64,000 bases of DNA from an uncultured Ramlibacter sp. (GTDB lineage Bacteria; Pseudomonadota; Gammaproteobacteria; Burkholderiales; Burkholderiaceae_C). The stretch lies in the NCBI RefSeq assembly GCF_936925435.1, contig NZ_CAKZHQ010000002.1, positions 310,001-374,000 on the forward strand, written 5' to 3'. The notes beneath the pieces are model-generated. The model searched no databases. It saw only the letters and a list, made by a program, of their open reading frames with translations, and was not told the DNA's origin. The position numbers and the translations under genes were made by a program. This document shows, in pieces, positions 9,202 through 18,805 of the stretch. Position 1 is the stretch's first letter, and each line of letters begins with the position of its first letter.

Positions 9202-9867
9202 TCAGGCGTTGGCCAGCAGCCATTGCTGCAGGTCGGCGACCGAATGGGCCACGTGCAGCGGCGCCAGGGCGTCGAAGGTCGAAGCGTCGTGGGCGCCATA
9301 GCTCACGCCCACGCTGGGGCAGCCGGCATTGCGCGCCATCAGCAGGTCGTGGGTGGTGTCGCCAATCATCAGGGTGCGCGCCGGCTCCGTGCCGAACTCG
9401 GCCATCAGTTCGCGCAGCATCAGCGGATCGGGCTTGCCTGCCGTCTCGTCGGCGGTGCGCGAGCCGTCGAAAACCCCGTACAGCTCGGGCGTGCGCAGCA
9501 CCTCGTCCAGGCCGCGTCGCGACTTGCCCGTCGCCACAGCCAGCAGGTGGCCGCGCTCGCGCAGCTGCTGCAGCAGCGCCATCACGCCGGCGAAGAAACT
9601 CATGTCGTTCTGGTGCGCCATGTAGTGCTGGCGATAGCGCGCACCCAGCTGCGGGTACTTGTCCGCCGGCACATCCGGCGCGGCATGGGCCAGGGCCTGC
9701 GTCAGGCCCATGCCGATCACGTAGGCGGCGGCCTGGTCGGTCGGCATGGTGCCGCCCACGTCGACCACCGCCCGCTGGATGCAGCGCACGATGATCTGGG
9801 TGGAATCGAACAGGGTGCCGTCCCAGTCGAAGGCAATGAGGTCAAACTGGCGCAGGCGCTGGGACAT
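9202..9867 (-). CDS. HAD-superfamily phosphatase (phosphoglycolate phosphatase-like)
   Basis: 221-residue HAD hydrolase with the nucleophile motif DWDGT (Asp14, Asp16), motif II VATGKSRRGL and motif III/IV MIGDTTHDLLMA. It resembles Gph/YjjG-type phosphatases placed after rluC in many betaproteobacteria; the substrate is not defined by the sequence. The ATG at 9867 is used, although a TTG two codons upstream is possible. Its 5' end overlaps the rluC 3' end by about 26 bases. Confidence 0.9.
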   Translation of the reverse strand: MSQRLRQFDLIAFDWDGTLFDSTQIIVRCIQRAVVDVGGTMPTDQAAAYVIGMGLTQALAHAAPDVPADKYPQLGARYRQHYMAHQNDMSFFAGVMALLQQLRERGHLLAVATGKSRRGLDEVLRTPELYGVFDGSRTADETAGKPDPLMLRELMAEFGTEPARTLMIGDTTHDLLMARNAGCPSVGVSYGAHDASTFDALAPLHVAHSVADLQQWLLANA

Positions 9868-10816
9868 GGTCAACGAAGGACTTCAGTTCGGCAGGCAGCT
9901 CAGCCTGCAATTCGATGCGTTCGGCCGTGGCCGGGTGGTTGAACTGTAACCGCCAAGCATGCAGGAACATGCGCTTGAGGCCTCGCTTTTGCAGCGCCTT
10001 GTTGTGCTCGAAATCGCCGTACTTGTCGTCGCCGGCGATCGGGTGGCCCTGGGACGCCAGGTGGACGCGAATCTGGTGGGTACGGCCGGTCTTGATGGTC
10101 ACTTCCAGCAGGCTGAAGCCCTCGAGCTTTTGGGCCACCTTCACCAGGGTGATGGCGCGCATGCCATCGGGGTCGTCCTTGGCCACCACCTTGACGCGGC
10201 GCTCGCCGTCGGCCTGCAGGTACTTGTGCAGCGGCGTATCGATCACCTTCTTGTTGGCCGGCCAGGCGCCCGTGACCAGGGCCAGGTAGGTCTTGCCGGT
10301 CTCGCGCTCGCGGAACTGGTCCTGCAGCCCGGTCAGCGCCGAGCGCTTCTTGGCCAGCAGCAGGATGCCCGAGGTTTCGCGGTCCAGCCGGTGCACCAGT
10401 TCCAGGAAGCGCGCCGCCGGACGCGCCTGGCGCAGCTGCTCGATCACGCCAAAGCTCACGCCGCTGCCGCCGTGCACGGCCACGCCGGCCGGCTTGTCGA
10501 TGGCCAGCACATGCTCGTCCTCCAGCAGCACCGGGAATTCGCGCGGCGGCGCCGGCCGCTCCAGCTTGTCGGCCGCTTTCTGCGAGGTGCGCACCGGCGG
10601 CAGCCGCACCACATCGCCGGCCTCGACCCGGGTATCGGCACCGGCCCTGCCCTTGTTCACCCGCACCTCGCCGCTGCGGATGATGCGGTAGACATGGGTC
10701 TTGGGCACGCCCTTGAGCTGGCGCAGCAGGAAGTTGTCCAGCCGCTGGCCTGCGCCGTCCTCGTCCACGGTGACGCTGCTGGCCTGCGGCACCGCCAGGA
10801 CTGCGGGCGCCGCCAT
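9842..10816 (-). CDS. rluC: 23S rRNA pseudouridine synthase RluC
   Basis: Isomerises specific uridines of 23S rRNA (positions 955, 2504 and 2580 in E. coli). An S4 RNA-binding domain (RLDNFLLRQLKGVPKTHVYR) precedes the RluA-type catalytic domain with the Asp of HRLDRETSGIL. I favour the ATG at 10816 because the product then has the normal short N-terminus. A GTG at 10888 would add 24 non-conserved residues and overlaps the -10 box of the divergent rne promoter. It is divergent from rne, the conserved arrangement in many proteobacteria. Confidence 0.93.
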   Translation of the reverse strand: MAAPAVLAVPQASSVTVDEDGAGQRLDNFLLRQLKGVPKTHVYRIIRSGEVRVNKGRAGADTRVEAGDVVRLPPVRTSQKAADKLERPAPPREFPVLLEDEHVLAIDKPAGVAVHGGSGVSFGVIEQLRQARPAARFLELVHRLDRETSGILLLAKKRSALTGLQDQFRERETGKTYLALVTGAWPANKKVIDTPLHKYLQADGERRVKVVAKDDPDGMRAITLVKVAQKLEGFSLLEVTIKTGRTHQIRVHLASQGHPIAGDDKYGDFEHNKALQKRGLKRMFLHAWRLQFNHPATAERIELQAELPAELKSFVDHVPAPAPV

Positions 10817-10851
10817 CTGGGTGGAAACTGCAGCCGTTTTTGTGACGGCCT

Positions 10852-10879
10852 TTCCAGGGGGCTTGCTGCCCCCTATAAT
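10852..10879 (+). promoter_or_regulatory. candidate sigma70 promoter for rne
   Basis: A perfect TATAAT (10874-10879) is spaced 16 bases from TTTCCA (10852-10857; four of six consensus bases). The spacer contains an inverted repeat, GGGGC / GCCCC (10858-10862, 10868-10872). Predicted start is about 10886, leaving a leader of more than 500 bases before the rne ATG. Confidence 0.6.
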
Positions 10880-10888
10880 GTGTTTCAC

Positions 10889-11412
10889 TAGCGTAACGCC
10901 GTAAGTGGTTGATTTGCCTGGAGTTTAGTCCACGCACCTCCACCGGACACGCTGGAAGGTCGATGCCGACGTCGTTTTCCCCAGCAGACCGCAAGCCAGA
11001 TGCTTGCGGTGGCCGGGCCAAATGCCGGAGATGCCGACACTTTGAAACACTGATACGGAATACCAGCCCGCCAGCTTCGATCAAGCTGCGGGCGGATCAA
11101 AGCGAGAACTTCTGTGTTGATGGCAATCATCCTGGCCTGCTGGCGGTGGCTCACAGCCCCCGCCGAAGGCATGGAAACGCCCGCAACCCGCATCCTGTGC
11201 GCACAGCCTGCTACGAATTTTGTAGCCCCCCTGTGCCGCCTCCGGCTCGCCCCCATCCACGCGCCCCCGCCCCGCAAGCCGAGTTAAAGACTCCGCTCGC
11301 GTACGGTCACGGCAATTCCATCCGTTTCGAAGCGTCTGCCAGGCATCGTTGACCCCTAAAGGGTCTGTTGAAGTCATTTTGACTTCGCGAGAGACTGAGA
11401 AAAGGTGACGCA
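10889..11412 (+). ncRNA. long structured 5' leader of rne
   Basis: 524 bases without a convincing gene. It contains several clean stem-loops: a perfect 9-bp hairpin at 10988-11010 (5-base loop); an 11-bp hairpin with one bulged C at 11066-11093; GACCC/GGGTC at 11351-11365; and a 7-bp GAAGTCA/TGACTTC hairpin at 11370-11386, just upstream of the AAGGTGA ribosome-binding sequence. In E. coli the rne leader hairpins mediate feedback cleavage by RNase E. A similar role here is inference from position and structure; sequence homology is not claimed. Confidence 0.6.
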
Positions 11413-14400
11413 ATGAAGCGGATGCTGATCAATGCCACGCAGGCGGAAGAACGCCGGCTGGCCATCGTCGATGGACAAAAACTCCTCGACTACGAAATCG
11501 AGATCGAAGGGCGCGAACAGCGCAAGGGCAACATCTACAAGGCCGTGGTGACGCGGGTCGAGCCCTCGCTCGAAGCCTGCTTCGTCGACTACGGCGAAGA
11601 CCGCCACGGCTTCCTGCCGTTCAAGGAAATCTCCAAGCAGTATTTCCAGCAGGGCGTCTCGCCCAGCCAGGCACGCATCAACGAGGCGATCAAGGAAGGC
11701 CAGGAACTGCTGGTCCAGGTCGAGAAGGAAGAGCGCGGCAACAAGGGCGCGGCCCTGACCACCTTCATCTCGCTGGCCGGCCGCTACGTCGTGCTGATGC
11801 CCAACAACCCGCGCGGCGGCGGCGTCAGCCGGCGCATCGAGGGCGACGACCGGGCCGAGCTCAAGGAGAACATGGACCAGTTGGAATACCCCAACGGCAT
11901 GTCCATCATCGCGCGCACCGCCGGCATCGGCCGCAGCGCGCCCGAACTGCAATGGGACCTGAACTACCTGCTCAAGCTGTGGGGCGCCATCGACGGCGCT
12001 TCCACGGGCGGCAAGGGCGCCTTCCTGATCTACCAGGAGTCGTCGCTGGTCATCCGCGCCATCCGTGATTACTTCAATCACGACATCGGCGACATCCTGA
12101 TCGACACCGACGACATCTACGACCAGGCCCAGCAGTTCATGGCCCACGTGATGCCCGAGCACGCGGCACGCGTCAAGCGCTACCGCGACGACGCCGCCCT
12201 GTTCTCGCGCTTCCAGATCGAGCACCAGATCGAGTCGGCCTATGCCCGTGAAGTCAAGCTGCCCTCGGGCGGCGTCATCGTCATCGACCACACCGAAGCG
12301 CTGGTCTCCATCGACGTCAACTCGGCCCGCGCCATCAAGGGCGGCGACATCGAGGAAACCGCCACCCGCACCAACCTGGAAGCCGCCGACGAAGTGGCCC
12401 GCCAGATGCGCTTGCGCGACCTGGGCGGCCTGATCGTCATCGACTTCATCGACATGGAAGAGTCGAAGAACCGCCGCGAGGTGGAAAGCCGCCTGCGCGA
12501 TGCGCTGCGGCAAGACCGTGCACGCGTGCAGTTCGGCACCATCAGCAAGTTCGGCCTGATGGAGATGAGCCGCCAGCGCCTGCGCCCCGCGCTGAGCGAA
12601 GGCGCTTCCATCCCCTGCCCGCGCTGCGGCGGCCACGGCCACATCCGTGACACCGAGAGCTCTGCCCTGCAGATCCTGCGCATCATCCAGGAAGAGTCGA
12701 TGAAGGACGGCACGGCCGCCGTGCACGTGCAAGTGCCGGTGGAAGTCGCGTCCTTCCTGCTCAACGAAAAGCGCGCCGAGATCGCCAAGATCGAGCTCAA
12801 GCAGCGCATCGGCGTGATCATGGTGCCCAACAAGTCGCTGGAAACCCCGCACTACAAGCTCGAGCGCCTCAAGCACGACGACCCGCGCCTGGACAACCTG
12901 CAGGCCAGCTACGCGATGGCCGAGGAGGTCGAGGACCCGACCACGGTGACGCGCCGCTCGCAGGAGCGTCAGAACAAGCAGGAGCCGGTGATCAAGGGCG
13001 TGCTGCCCGACGCGCCAGCGCCCATCGCCGTGCCCAAGCCGGAGCCGGTCAAAGCCGCCGTTCAACCGGCCGCTGCCCGTACGCCGCAACCCGCAGCCCG
13101 CGCACCCGCGCCCGCCGCAGCAGCACCGGCCGAGGCCGGCTTCTTTGGCTGGGTCAAAAACCTGCTGGGCATTGCCCCGGCACCGGCCGCCGCCAAGCCT
13201 GCCACGCCCGCAGCAGCTGAGCCCAAGCGCGAAGAACGCCGCGAAGGCCGTGGCGGCCGCGACGGCGAGCGCCGTGATGGCCGCCGTGGCGAAGGCCGCG
13301 GTGAAGGTCGTGGCGAAGGCCGCGGTGAAGGTCGTGGCGAAGGCCGCAATGAGCGCGGCGGACGCCGCGGTGGCCGTGACGGCGAGCCGCGCCGTGACAC
13401 CCGCGAGGGCCAGCCGGCACGCGCCGAGGGCGCCGAAGGCCAGCCGCGCAACACCGAAGGCCGCGCCCGCGATGGAGAACAACGCCGCGGTGAACGCAAC
13501 GAACCACGTGAGAACCGTGAGCCGCGTGAAGCCCGTGAGGGCCGTGAACCCCGCGAGAGCCGCGAGCCGCGTGAAGGCCGTGAACCTCGTGAGCCGCGCG
13601 AAGGCCGCGGCGAAGGCCGTGGCCCGCGCGGCGAACGCCGCGATGGCGACGCCCGTCCGGCCCTGGACGGCGCTGCAACCGGCGTGCCTGCCGGCAACGA
13701 GGCTGGCACCGAAGTGCGCAACGAGCGTCCCTCGCGTGGCGAACGCGGCGAGCGTGGTGAGCGCGGCGAAGGCCGGCGCGAACGCGGCGAGCGCCGCAAT
13801 GACCGCGGCCCGCGTGAAGCGTCTGCCGGTGGTGGCACGGTGGAAGCCGCTGCCCTGGCCGGCGCCGCCGGTTCGGTCGGCGCGGTGACCGACAACGGCA
13901 GCCAGCAGGCGCCCGCCGCCAATGCTGTGCTGGAGTCACACACCCACCAGGACGGCCAGCAGGACAACCGCGGCGACGCGCCGGAAGGCCAGGAAGGCGA
14001 ACGCCGCGAGCGCCGCTCGCGCGACCGCTACGGCCGTGACCGCCGCGAGCGCGGCGAGCGCCCGGCACGCGAAGACGGCACCCAGGCTGAAGCACCCGCC
14101 GCCGACCAGGGCCCTGCGCTGGAGGGCGACGAGGTGCGCCGTCCGCGCTACGCCACCGGCTTCGTGGCGGAAGACGCTGCAGCAGCCGCGCAAGCGCCCA
14201 CCGTGGCTGCAGAGCCGGTGCGCGCATCTGCACCCGTGGCCGCACCCGCACCCGCACCTGCACCTGCACCCGTCGCTGCCCCGGCTCCTGTTGCCAAGAG
14301 CGGTCTGCCCAAGGTTGGCGCCTTCGACCTGCCGGTCGAGCAGCTCAACCAGGTGGCTGGTGGCTCGGGCCTGCAATGGGTGAACTCGGACACCGCCAAG

Positions 14401-14562
14401 ATCGCTGCCGTGCAGGCAGCCATCGCGGCCGAGGTCAAGCCGGTCCATGTGCCGCGCGAGCGTCCGCCCGCGGTGGTGATCGAGCAGGCACCGCTGGTGC
14501 TGGTCGAGACCAAGCGCGATCTGGGCAACATGCAGTTGCCGTTCGAAAACCCCAAGTCCTGA
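11413..14562 (+). CDS. rne: ribonuclease E
   Basis: Essential endoribonuclease and degradosome scaffold. The N-terminal catalytic half has the S1 domain (about 35-120), Asp301 in SIDVNSAR and Asp344 in VIDFIDM for Mg2+, and the Zn-link Cys402/Cys405 in CPRCGGHG. Residues about 540-1049 form a low-complexity C-terminal half rich in Arg, Glu, Gly, Pro and Ala, including GEGR tandem repeats and an Ala-Pro linker. It ends LPFENPKS after a short ordered patch ([18 protein letters not shown]). Length is typical of betaproteobacterial RNase E. It is monocistronic, between a long leader and a strong terminator. Confidence 0.97.
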   Translation: MKRMLINATQAEERRLAIVDGQKLLDYEIEIEGREQRKGNIYKAVVTRVEPSLEACFVDYGEDRHGFLPFKEISKQYFQQGVSPSQARINEAIKEGQELLVQVEKEERGNKGAALTTFISLAGRYVVLMPNNPRGGGVSRRIEGDDRAELKENMDQLEYPNGMSIIARTAGIGRSAPELQWDLNYLLKLWGAIDGASTGGKGAFLIYQESSLVIRAIRDYFNHDIGDILIDTDDIYDQAQQFMAHVMPEHAARVKRYRDDAALFSRFQIEHQIESAYAREVKLPSGGVIVIDHTEALVSIDVNSARAIKGGDIEETATRTNLEAADEVARQMRLRDLGGLIVIDFIDMEESKNRREVESRLRDALRQDRARVQFGTISKFGLMEMSRQRLRPALSEGASIPCPRCGGHGHIRDTESSALQILRIIQEESMKDGTAAVHVQVPVEVASFLLNEKRAEIAKIELKQRIGVIMVPNKSLETPHYKLERLKHDDPRLDNLQASYAMAEEVEDPTTVTRRSQERQNKQEPVIKGVLPDAPAPIAVPKPEPVKAAVQPAAARTPQPAARAPAPAAAAPAEAGFFGWVKNLLGIAPAPAAAKPATPAAAEPKREERREGRGGRDGERRDGRRGEGRGEGRGEGRGEGRGEGRNERGGRRGGRDGEPRRDTREGQPARAEGAEGQPRNTEGRARDGEQRRGERNEPRENREPREAREGREPRESREPREGREPREPREGRGEGRGPRGERRDGDARPALDGAATGVPAGNEAGTEVRNERPSRGERGERGERGEGRRERGERRNDRGPREASAGGGTVEAAALAGAAGSVGAVTDNGSQQAPAANAVLESHTHQDGQQDNRGDAPEGQEGERRERRSRDRYGRDRRERGERPAREDGTQAEAPAADQGPALEGDEVRRPRYATGFVAEDAAAAAQAPTVAAEPVRASAPVAAPAPAPAPAPVAAPAPVAKSGLPKVGAFDLPVEQLNQVAGGSGLQWVNSDTAKIAAVQAAIAAEVKPVHVPRERPPAVVIEQAPLVLVETKRDLGNMQLPFENPKS
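13291..13347 (+). repeat. 24-base tandem repeat in rne encoding GEGR units
   Basis: A 24-base unit is repeated exactly twice plus 9 bases (13291-13347), each unit encoding two GEGR-type tetrapeptides. Surrounding sequence continues with looser REPRE/GERGE repeats. It is prone to length variation by slippage. Confidence 0.75.
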
Positions 14563-14588
14563 TCGCAGGCGCCGCTGGCGCCTGACGC

Positions 14589-14629
14589 AAAAGGCCCGGT
14601 TGCAGCGATGCACCGGGCCTTTTCTTTTG
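14589..14629. terminator. bidirectional intrinsic terminator between rne and hemY
   Basis: AAAAGGCCCGG pairs with CCGGGCCTTTT. An inner TGCA/TGCA helix is closed by a GCGA (GNRA-type) tetraloop, with one bulged T. A T-run follows in both directions, fitting termination of plus-strand rne and minus-strand hemY transcripts. Confidence 0.85.
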
Positions 14630-14657
14630 TGCCGCCCCTTGAGGGCCTGTTCAGGCC

Positions 14658-15911
14658 TCAGTCGCCGGCCGCGCGCTTCCAGGCCTGGGCGGCCATGACG
14701 GCATCGCCGCGCGCATCGGCTAGCGTGGCCAGCGCGCGCCAGGCATTGCGGTACAGCTTCGCGTCCTGCAGCGCCATCGCGGCCTGGGTCAGCAGCTGCT
14801 GGGCCTTGCCCCAGAGCTGGCGCTTCATGCAGGCCATGCCCGCCAGGTATTGCAAGCTGGCGTCGCGCGGATTGGCGCGGGCTGCCGCCTCCAGACGCGC
14901 CAGCCAGGCGGCATCGATGGAATCGAGCCCGCCCTCGAGCGCCTGCACCAGCCGCACCTTGAGGCCATCGCCCAGGCCGGCCTGCTGCTCCCACACCGGT
15001 AGCAACCAGTCGCGCCCGGTCTGGGCGTCGCCGCCCAGCGTCACCAGCCGTTGCGCAGCATGGATGGCCAGCTCGGGCATCAGGCGCTCGGCCGGCTCCA
15101 GCGAAGCCCAGGCGCGCCGCAGCTGGGCTTCATCATGGGCGCCATTGAGCAGGTCGACCGCCAGGCCGCGCACGATGCTCTGCGCGGCGCCCGGCGAGAA
15201 CGCCCGGTGCTTGGCCAGCAGGCGCGCCGTCTCCAGCGCCTCGCCTGTGTGGCGGGCCAGCCGCGCCGCCTTGAGTTTCATGCGCAGGGCCAGGGTGCGC
15301 CGCGCTGCGCCCTGCGGCAGGTCCTTGAGCCAGGCCATGGCGGCATGCGGCTCGTGGTCGTCCAGTGACCAGCGCGCCGCGCGCATCAGGGCGCCTTCCT
15401 GCATCTCCTGGGCATCGCGCTCGGCAGCCTGCTGCAGCGCCAGCTGCAGGTGTTCGTCCCGCGCCGGCTTGTCCTGCAAGGCCTGAGCGCTCTCGGCCAC
15501 CAGCAGGTGGGCCAGGGTGCGCACCCGGCCGGCGGCGGCCAGGGGCTCGGCGCCGGCGGCCAGCGATTTCTCCTGGGCCAGCGCGCCCTCGGCCGCCTTG
15601 CGCGCGCGGATGAAGCGGCCGGCCAGCATGTGCGCGATCGATTCGAGCAGGAAGGCGTGCATGGCGCGCTCCTTCTGCTGCGAGCGCCAGCGCAGCGCCT
15701 GGCGCGGCAGGTCGAACAGCGCCGCCAGCGCGCCCAGCGCGGCATGCAGGAACACAAAGGCCGCGAATAGCAGCAGCAGCACCAGGTTGAGCGAGAGGTC
15801 GACCCGGTAAGGCGGCCAGAACAGCGTGACTGTGCCCTGGTTGTTGCCGGCGAACAGGGCGATCGCCACCGCCACACCGAACAGGGCCAGGAGCCAGAGG
15901 GCTGCGCGCAT
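14658..15911 (-). CDS. hemY: HemY-like heme biosynthesis TPR membrane protein
   Basis: Inner-membrane protein of the proteobacterial HemY family (not the protoporphyrinogen oxidase of the same name); its role in heme synthesis is poorly defined. The 417-residue product has two N-terminal transmembrane segments (about 4-22 and 41-60), the family stretch GNNQGTVTLFWPPYRVDLSLN between them, and a long helical TPR-like Ala/Leu/Gln-rich C-terminal domain. It is last in hemC-hemD-hemX-hemY and converges on rne across the shared terminator. Confidence 0.9.
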   Translation of the reverse strand: MRAALWLLALFGVAVAIALFAGNNQGTVTLFWPPYRVDLSLNLVLLLLFAAFVFLHAALGALAALFDLPRQALRWRSQQKERAMHAFLLESIAHMLAGRFIRARKAAEGALAQEKSLAAGAEPLAAAGRVRTLAHLLVAESAQALQDKPARDEHLQLALQQAAERDAQEMQEGALMRAARWSLDDHEPHAAMAWLKDLPQGAARRTLALRMKLKAARLARHTGEALETARLLAKHRAFSPGAAQSIVRGLAVDLLNGAHDEAQLRRAWASLEPAERLMPELAIHAAQRLVTLGGDAQTGRDWLLPVWEQQAGLGDGLKVRLVQALEGGLDSIDAAWLARLEAAARANPRDASLQYLAGMACMKRQLWGKAQQLLTQAAMALQDAKLYRNAWRALATLADARGDAVMAAQAWKRAAGD

Positions 15912-15931
15912 GGTCCTGCCTCAGCTCCGCA

Positions 15932-17008
15932 TCACCGGCCGGCGGCCGCTGTCGCCAGCACCGCCAGGGTTTCGTCGATCGGCGGCAGTTCCACCGAACG
16001 CAGCTGGGCCTGCAACTGCTGCAGCAGTGTTGCAGCGGCCTGGGTCTTGCGCGAGGCCGGATCGAAATAGCGGTTGAGCGCGGCCGCAGCGCCGGCCACA
16101 TCGGCGCGGGCCGAGGCGGTCTGGCGCGCCAGCAGGCCCAGCCTGGCATTGAGCAGCTTGAGCTTGAGGTTCTCGCGCAGGAAGAAGGCCTGCTCGGGCG
16201 CCAGCAGCACGGCCTCGGGCTGGTCGATGCGGCTGACCCGCACCAGGCTGCGGGCTTCCTCGCGCAGCACGCCCAGGGCGCGCTGCCACCATTGGTCCGG
16301 CACCGGCGCAGCATCGCGGCGCATGCCCGCAGCGCTGGATGCCACGGCATTGGCCACCGGCAGGTCATCGACCTGGCGGACCAGCTCGTCGAGCTTGAGC
16401 AGCAGGCCGGGCACGTCGGCGATGCTGGCGGCCTTGACCCTCTCGATGTCGCGCGCGATGGCCGCGCGCACCCGCGCCAGCCGCGGCTGGGCGGCGCGTG
16501 CCAGCCGCTGGTCGGCTGTGCGCAAGGCCGCCAGCATGGGCTCGACGCTCAGGGTCAGCTGGGCCTGCTGCTGCGCCAGCCGCACTGCGGACTCGATGTC
16601 GACCACCAGGTTCTCATCGCGCGAGCGCGACAGGCTCTGCATCAGCTCCTCGATCTGGCTGCGCTGCAGGGCGACCTCGGTCACGCGGCTCTCGATGACG
16701 GCCTGGCGGGCGGCGGTTTCGCGCGCCAGCTCCTGCGCCTGCTTGGCCAGCGCGCGGGCCTCAATGGCATTGGCGCCGGAGTCAGCGCTCTGGCGCGCCA
16801 GCTGTTCCTGGATGGTGGAGAGCTTTTGCCAGAGCAGCACGCTGGCGGCCAGCGCCAGCACCGCCAGCACCAGGGCGGCGGACAGCGCCAGGCGCGACAC
16901 TGGGCGCGGCCCGTGCGGCAACGGCGCGGCGGGCGCGGCCACGATGTCCAGCGCTGCCGCAGGCGCGGGCGGCACGGGATCGCTGGCGGGCTCGGCAGTC
17001 GCAGTCAT
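15932..17008 (-). CDS. hemX: HemX-like membrane protein
   Basis: 358-residue HemX family member, often labelled uroporphyrinogen-III C-methyltransferase although it lacks a SAM-methylase fold. It has a Pro/Ala-rich cytoplasmic N-terminus, one transmembrane segment (about 41-62), and then a long coiled-coil (QEQLARQSADSG, RQAVIESRVTEVALQ) and helical periplasmic domain. The ATGA overlap with hemD indicates coupled translation. Its function is inferred only from the heme operon context. Confidence 0.88.
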   Translation of the reverse strand: MTATAEPASDPVPPAPAAALDIVAAPAAPLPHGPRPVSRLALSAALVLAVLALAASVLLWQKLSTIQEQLARQSADSGANAIEARALAKQAQELARETAARQAVIESRVTEVALQRSQIEELMQSLSRSRDENLVVDIESAVRLAQQQAQLTLSVEPMLAALRTADQRLARAAQPRLARVRAAIARDIERVKAASIADVPGLLLKLDELVRQVDDLPVANAVASSAAGMRRDAAPVPDQWWQRALGVLREEARSLVRVSRIDQPEAVLLAPEQAFFLRENLKLKLLNARLGLLARQTASARADVAGAAAALNRYFDPASRKTQAAATLLQQLQAQLRSVELPPIDETLAVLATAAAGR

Positions 17009-17790
17009 TCAATCGATTCTAGGGCCGCCGCCACAGCGTCCACGGCGGGACGTGACTCGCAAACAACACCGAAACCGGCACTGCGTGCGGCCTGGGCGAT
17101 GCGCGGATGCGTGACCAGGGCACGCGCACGCGACCAGTCCTGCCCGGGCAGTGCACGCTCCAGGTGGGCCAATGCCTCCGAGCTGCTGAACAGCCACACC
17201 GAACCGTCGTGCGCAGCGCTGCGCGCCAGGGCCAGCTGCTGCGCGTCCAGCACCGGCGCGTGGCGCAAGTAGGCCACCACGGTGTCGACCTGCACACCCG
17301 AGCGCAGCAGCTGCGCCATGAGCCAGTCACGGCCGGCCGCCTGGCCGCTGGCATCGCCGCCGCGCACGACCAGCACGCGTGTCCCCGCGCCCAGCTGGCC
17401 GCCGACCTGCTGCCACAGGGCTTCGGAATCGAATTGCGCGGCCTGCGCGGCCGGAGAATCGACCAGCCTGGCGTCCAGTCCGGCGGCAAGCAAGGCCTCG
17501 CGGGTCCCCGGGCCGGGCGCCCATGCTCTTGTTTTAATAGCACCCCACGCCCATTGGACGGGAGCTACAGCCGGTTTTTGCTCAAAAAAGTGGCGCACGG
17601 CATTGCCGCTGACAAACATCAGGGCGGCCCAGTCGCCCAGCTGCTGCCAGGCGCGCTGCAGGGGCCGGGGATCGGGCGCGGCGGCAATGGCGATCAGGGG
17701 CAGCGACGCCACCGTGTGGCCGCGCGCCTGCAGCGCCTGGCGCCAGGGCTCGGCATCGGTCTGCGGCCGGGTCAGGACCAGCCGGGCCAT
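17005..17790 (-). CDS. hemD: uroporphyrinogen-III synthase
   Basis: Closes and rearranges hydroxymethylbilane to uroporphyrinogen III. The 261-residue bilobed HemD protein starts MARLVLTRPQTDAEPW and contains MFVSGNAVRHFF and WAPGPGTREALLAAG. Residues about 70-89, between those two motifs, are encoded by a dispersed palindromic repeat and look like an added surface loop. The gene lies 25 bases after hemC and overlaps hemX by 4 bases. Confidence 0.92.
   Translation of the reverse strand: MARLVLTRPQTDAEPWRQALQARGHTVASLPLIAIAAAPDPRPLQRAWQQLGDWAALMFVSGNAVRHFFEQKPAVAPVQWAWGAIKTRAWAPGPGTREALLAAGLDARLVDSPAAQAAQFDSEALWQQVGGQLGAGTRVLVVRGGDASGQAAGRDWLMAQLLRSGVQVDTVVAYLRHAPVLDAQQLALARSAAHDGSVWLFSSSEALAHLERALPGQDWSRARALVTHPRIAQAARSAGFGVVCESRPAVDAVAAALESIE
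17530..17581. repeat. dispersed palindromic repeat, copy 2 (inside hemD)
   Basis: Same element as in sppA, ungapped over the core (ATAGCA at 17537, GCTACAGCCGG at 17564). It forms an imperfect palindrome: TAGC/GCTA at the ends and CCCGTCC/GGGCG inside, read on the minus strand. In the hemD frame it reads PAVAP, six residues, then AIK and a residue pair ending in Ala. Confidence 0.8.
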
Positions 17791-17815
17791 CAGCGCTTGC
17801 CGGCCATGGCCGCGT

Positions 17816-18763
17816 TCAGCGGGCGCCCGCGGCGCGCAATCGGGCGGCCACCTCGGTGCCCAGCGCCGCGGCCTGCTCCAGGTCGGCCACCACGGCCGCC
17901 GAGCGGACGCGCACCAGCGGCGCCTGGCCGTCCGGGTCGCCCCAGGCGGCGCGCAGCTGCAGGTACTCGCCGGAATAGACGGCGAAAGCCGCCAGCGGCA
18001 TCGAGCAGCTGCCGCCCATGGCGCGGCTGACGGCGCGCTCGGCCGCCACCGCCATCCAGCTGCGCTGGTCCGACAGCGGCGCCAAAGCCTCGATCAGTTC
18101 CTTGCGCTCGGCACGCACCTCGATGCCCAGCGCGCCCTGGCCGGCGGCCGGCAGCATCTTCTCGGGCTCGAAGACCTGGGCGATGCGCTCGCCCAGGCCC
18201 AGGCGCTTGAGGCCGGCGGCCGCCAGCACGATGGCGTCGTACTGGCCGTCATCGAGCTTGCGCAGCCGCGTGTCGAGATTGCCGCGCAACGGCTCGATGC
18301 GCAGATCGGGGCGCAGGTCGCGCAATAGCACCACGCGGCGCAGGCTCGACGTGCCCACCACGGCCCCCCGGGGCAAGGCATCCAGGCTGGCGAAGCGGTT
18401 GGAGACGAAGGCATCGCGCGGGTCCTCGCGCTCCATCACACAGGCCAGAACAAAGCCTTCGGGCAGGTCCATGGGCACGTCCTTGAGGGAGTGCACGGCC
18501 AGGTCGGCACGGCCCTCCTCCAGGGCGACTTCCAGCTCCTTGACGAACAGGCCCTTGCCGCCGACCTTGCTGAGCGACCGGTCCAGGATCTGGTCGCCCT
18601 TGGTGGTCATGCCCAGCAGCGAGACCTCATGGCCCAGAGGCTGCAGCAGGGCCTTGACATGTTCGGCCTGCCAGTGGGCCAGGCGGCTTTCGCGGGTGGC
18701 AATGCGCAGCGTGCTCAATCTCGTAACCGGTTGGTAATGCGTGGGGGTAGGCGATGCTAGCAT
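17816..18763 (-). CDS. hemC: porphobilinogen deaminase (hydroxymethylbilane synthase)
   Basis: Polymerises four porphobilinogens. The 315-residue enzyme has [12 protein letters not shown] near the start, catalytic Asp95 in HSLKDVP, the Arg-rich [16 protein letters not shown], and the dipyrromethane cofactor Cys253 in GGSCSMPL. The ATG at 18763 is the first in frame; about 15 residues precede the conserved start. It is divergent from ppc across 42 bases, so both promoters must be compact or overlap coding sequence. Confidence 0.97.
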   Translation of the reverse strand: MLASPTPTHYQPVTRLSTLRIATRESRLAHWQAEHVKALLQPLGHEVSLLGMTTKGDQILDRSLSKVGGKGLFVKELEVALEEGRADLAVHSLKDVPMDLPEGFVLACVMEREDPRDAFVSNRFASLDALPRGAVVGTSSLRRVVLLRDLRPDLRIEPLRGNLDTRLRKLDDGQYDAIVLAAAGLKRLGLGERIAQVFEPEKMLPAAGQGALGIEVRAERKELIEALAPLSDQRSWMAVAAERAVSRAMGGSCSMPLAAFAVYSGEYLQLRAAWGDPDGQAPLVRVRSAAVVADLEQAAALGTEVAARLRAAGAR

Positions 18764-18805
18764 GGGCCCTGCTCAAAAACTAAGCAGCGCCGCAGCGCCA
18801 ACTCC

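Noticed and set aside
10909..11352. Open frames in the rne leader as possible small genes
   Set aside because: Cys/Pro/Arg-rich translations on both strands without ribosome-binding sites; the hairpins and promoter fit a leader better.
13291..13347. Regular repeats as a CRISPR array
   Set aside because: Contiguous in-frame tandem repeats without spacers, inside rne.
11374..13482. 702-codon minus-strand open frame opposite rne
   Set aside because: Ala/His/Asp-rich shadow of rne with no recognisable domain.
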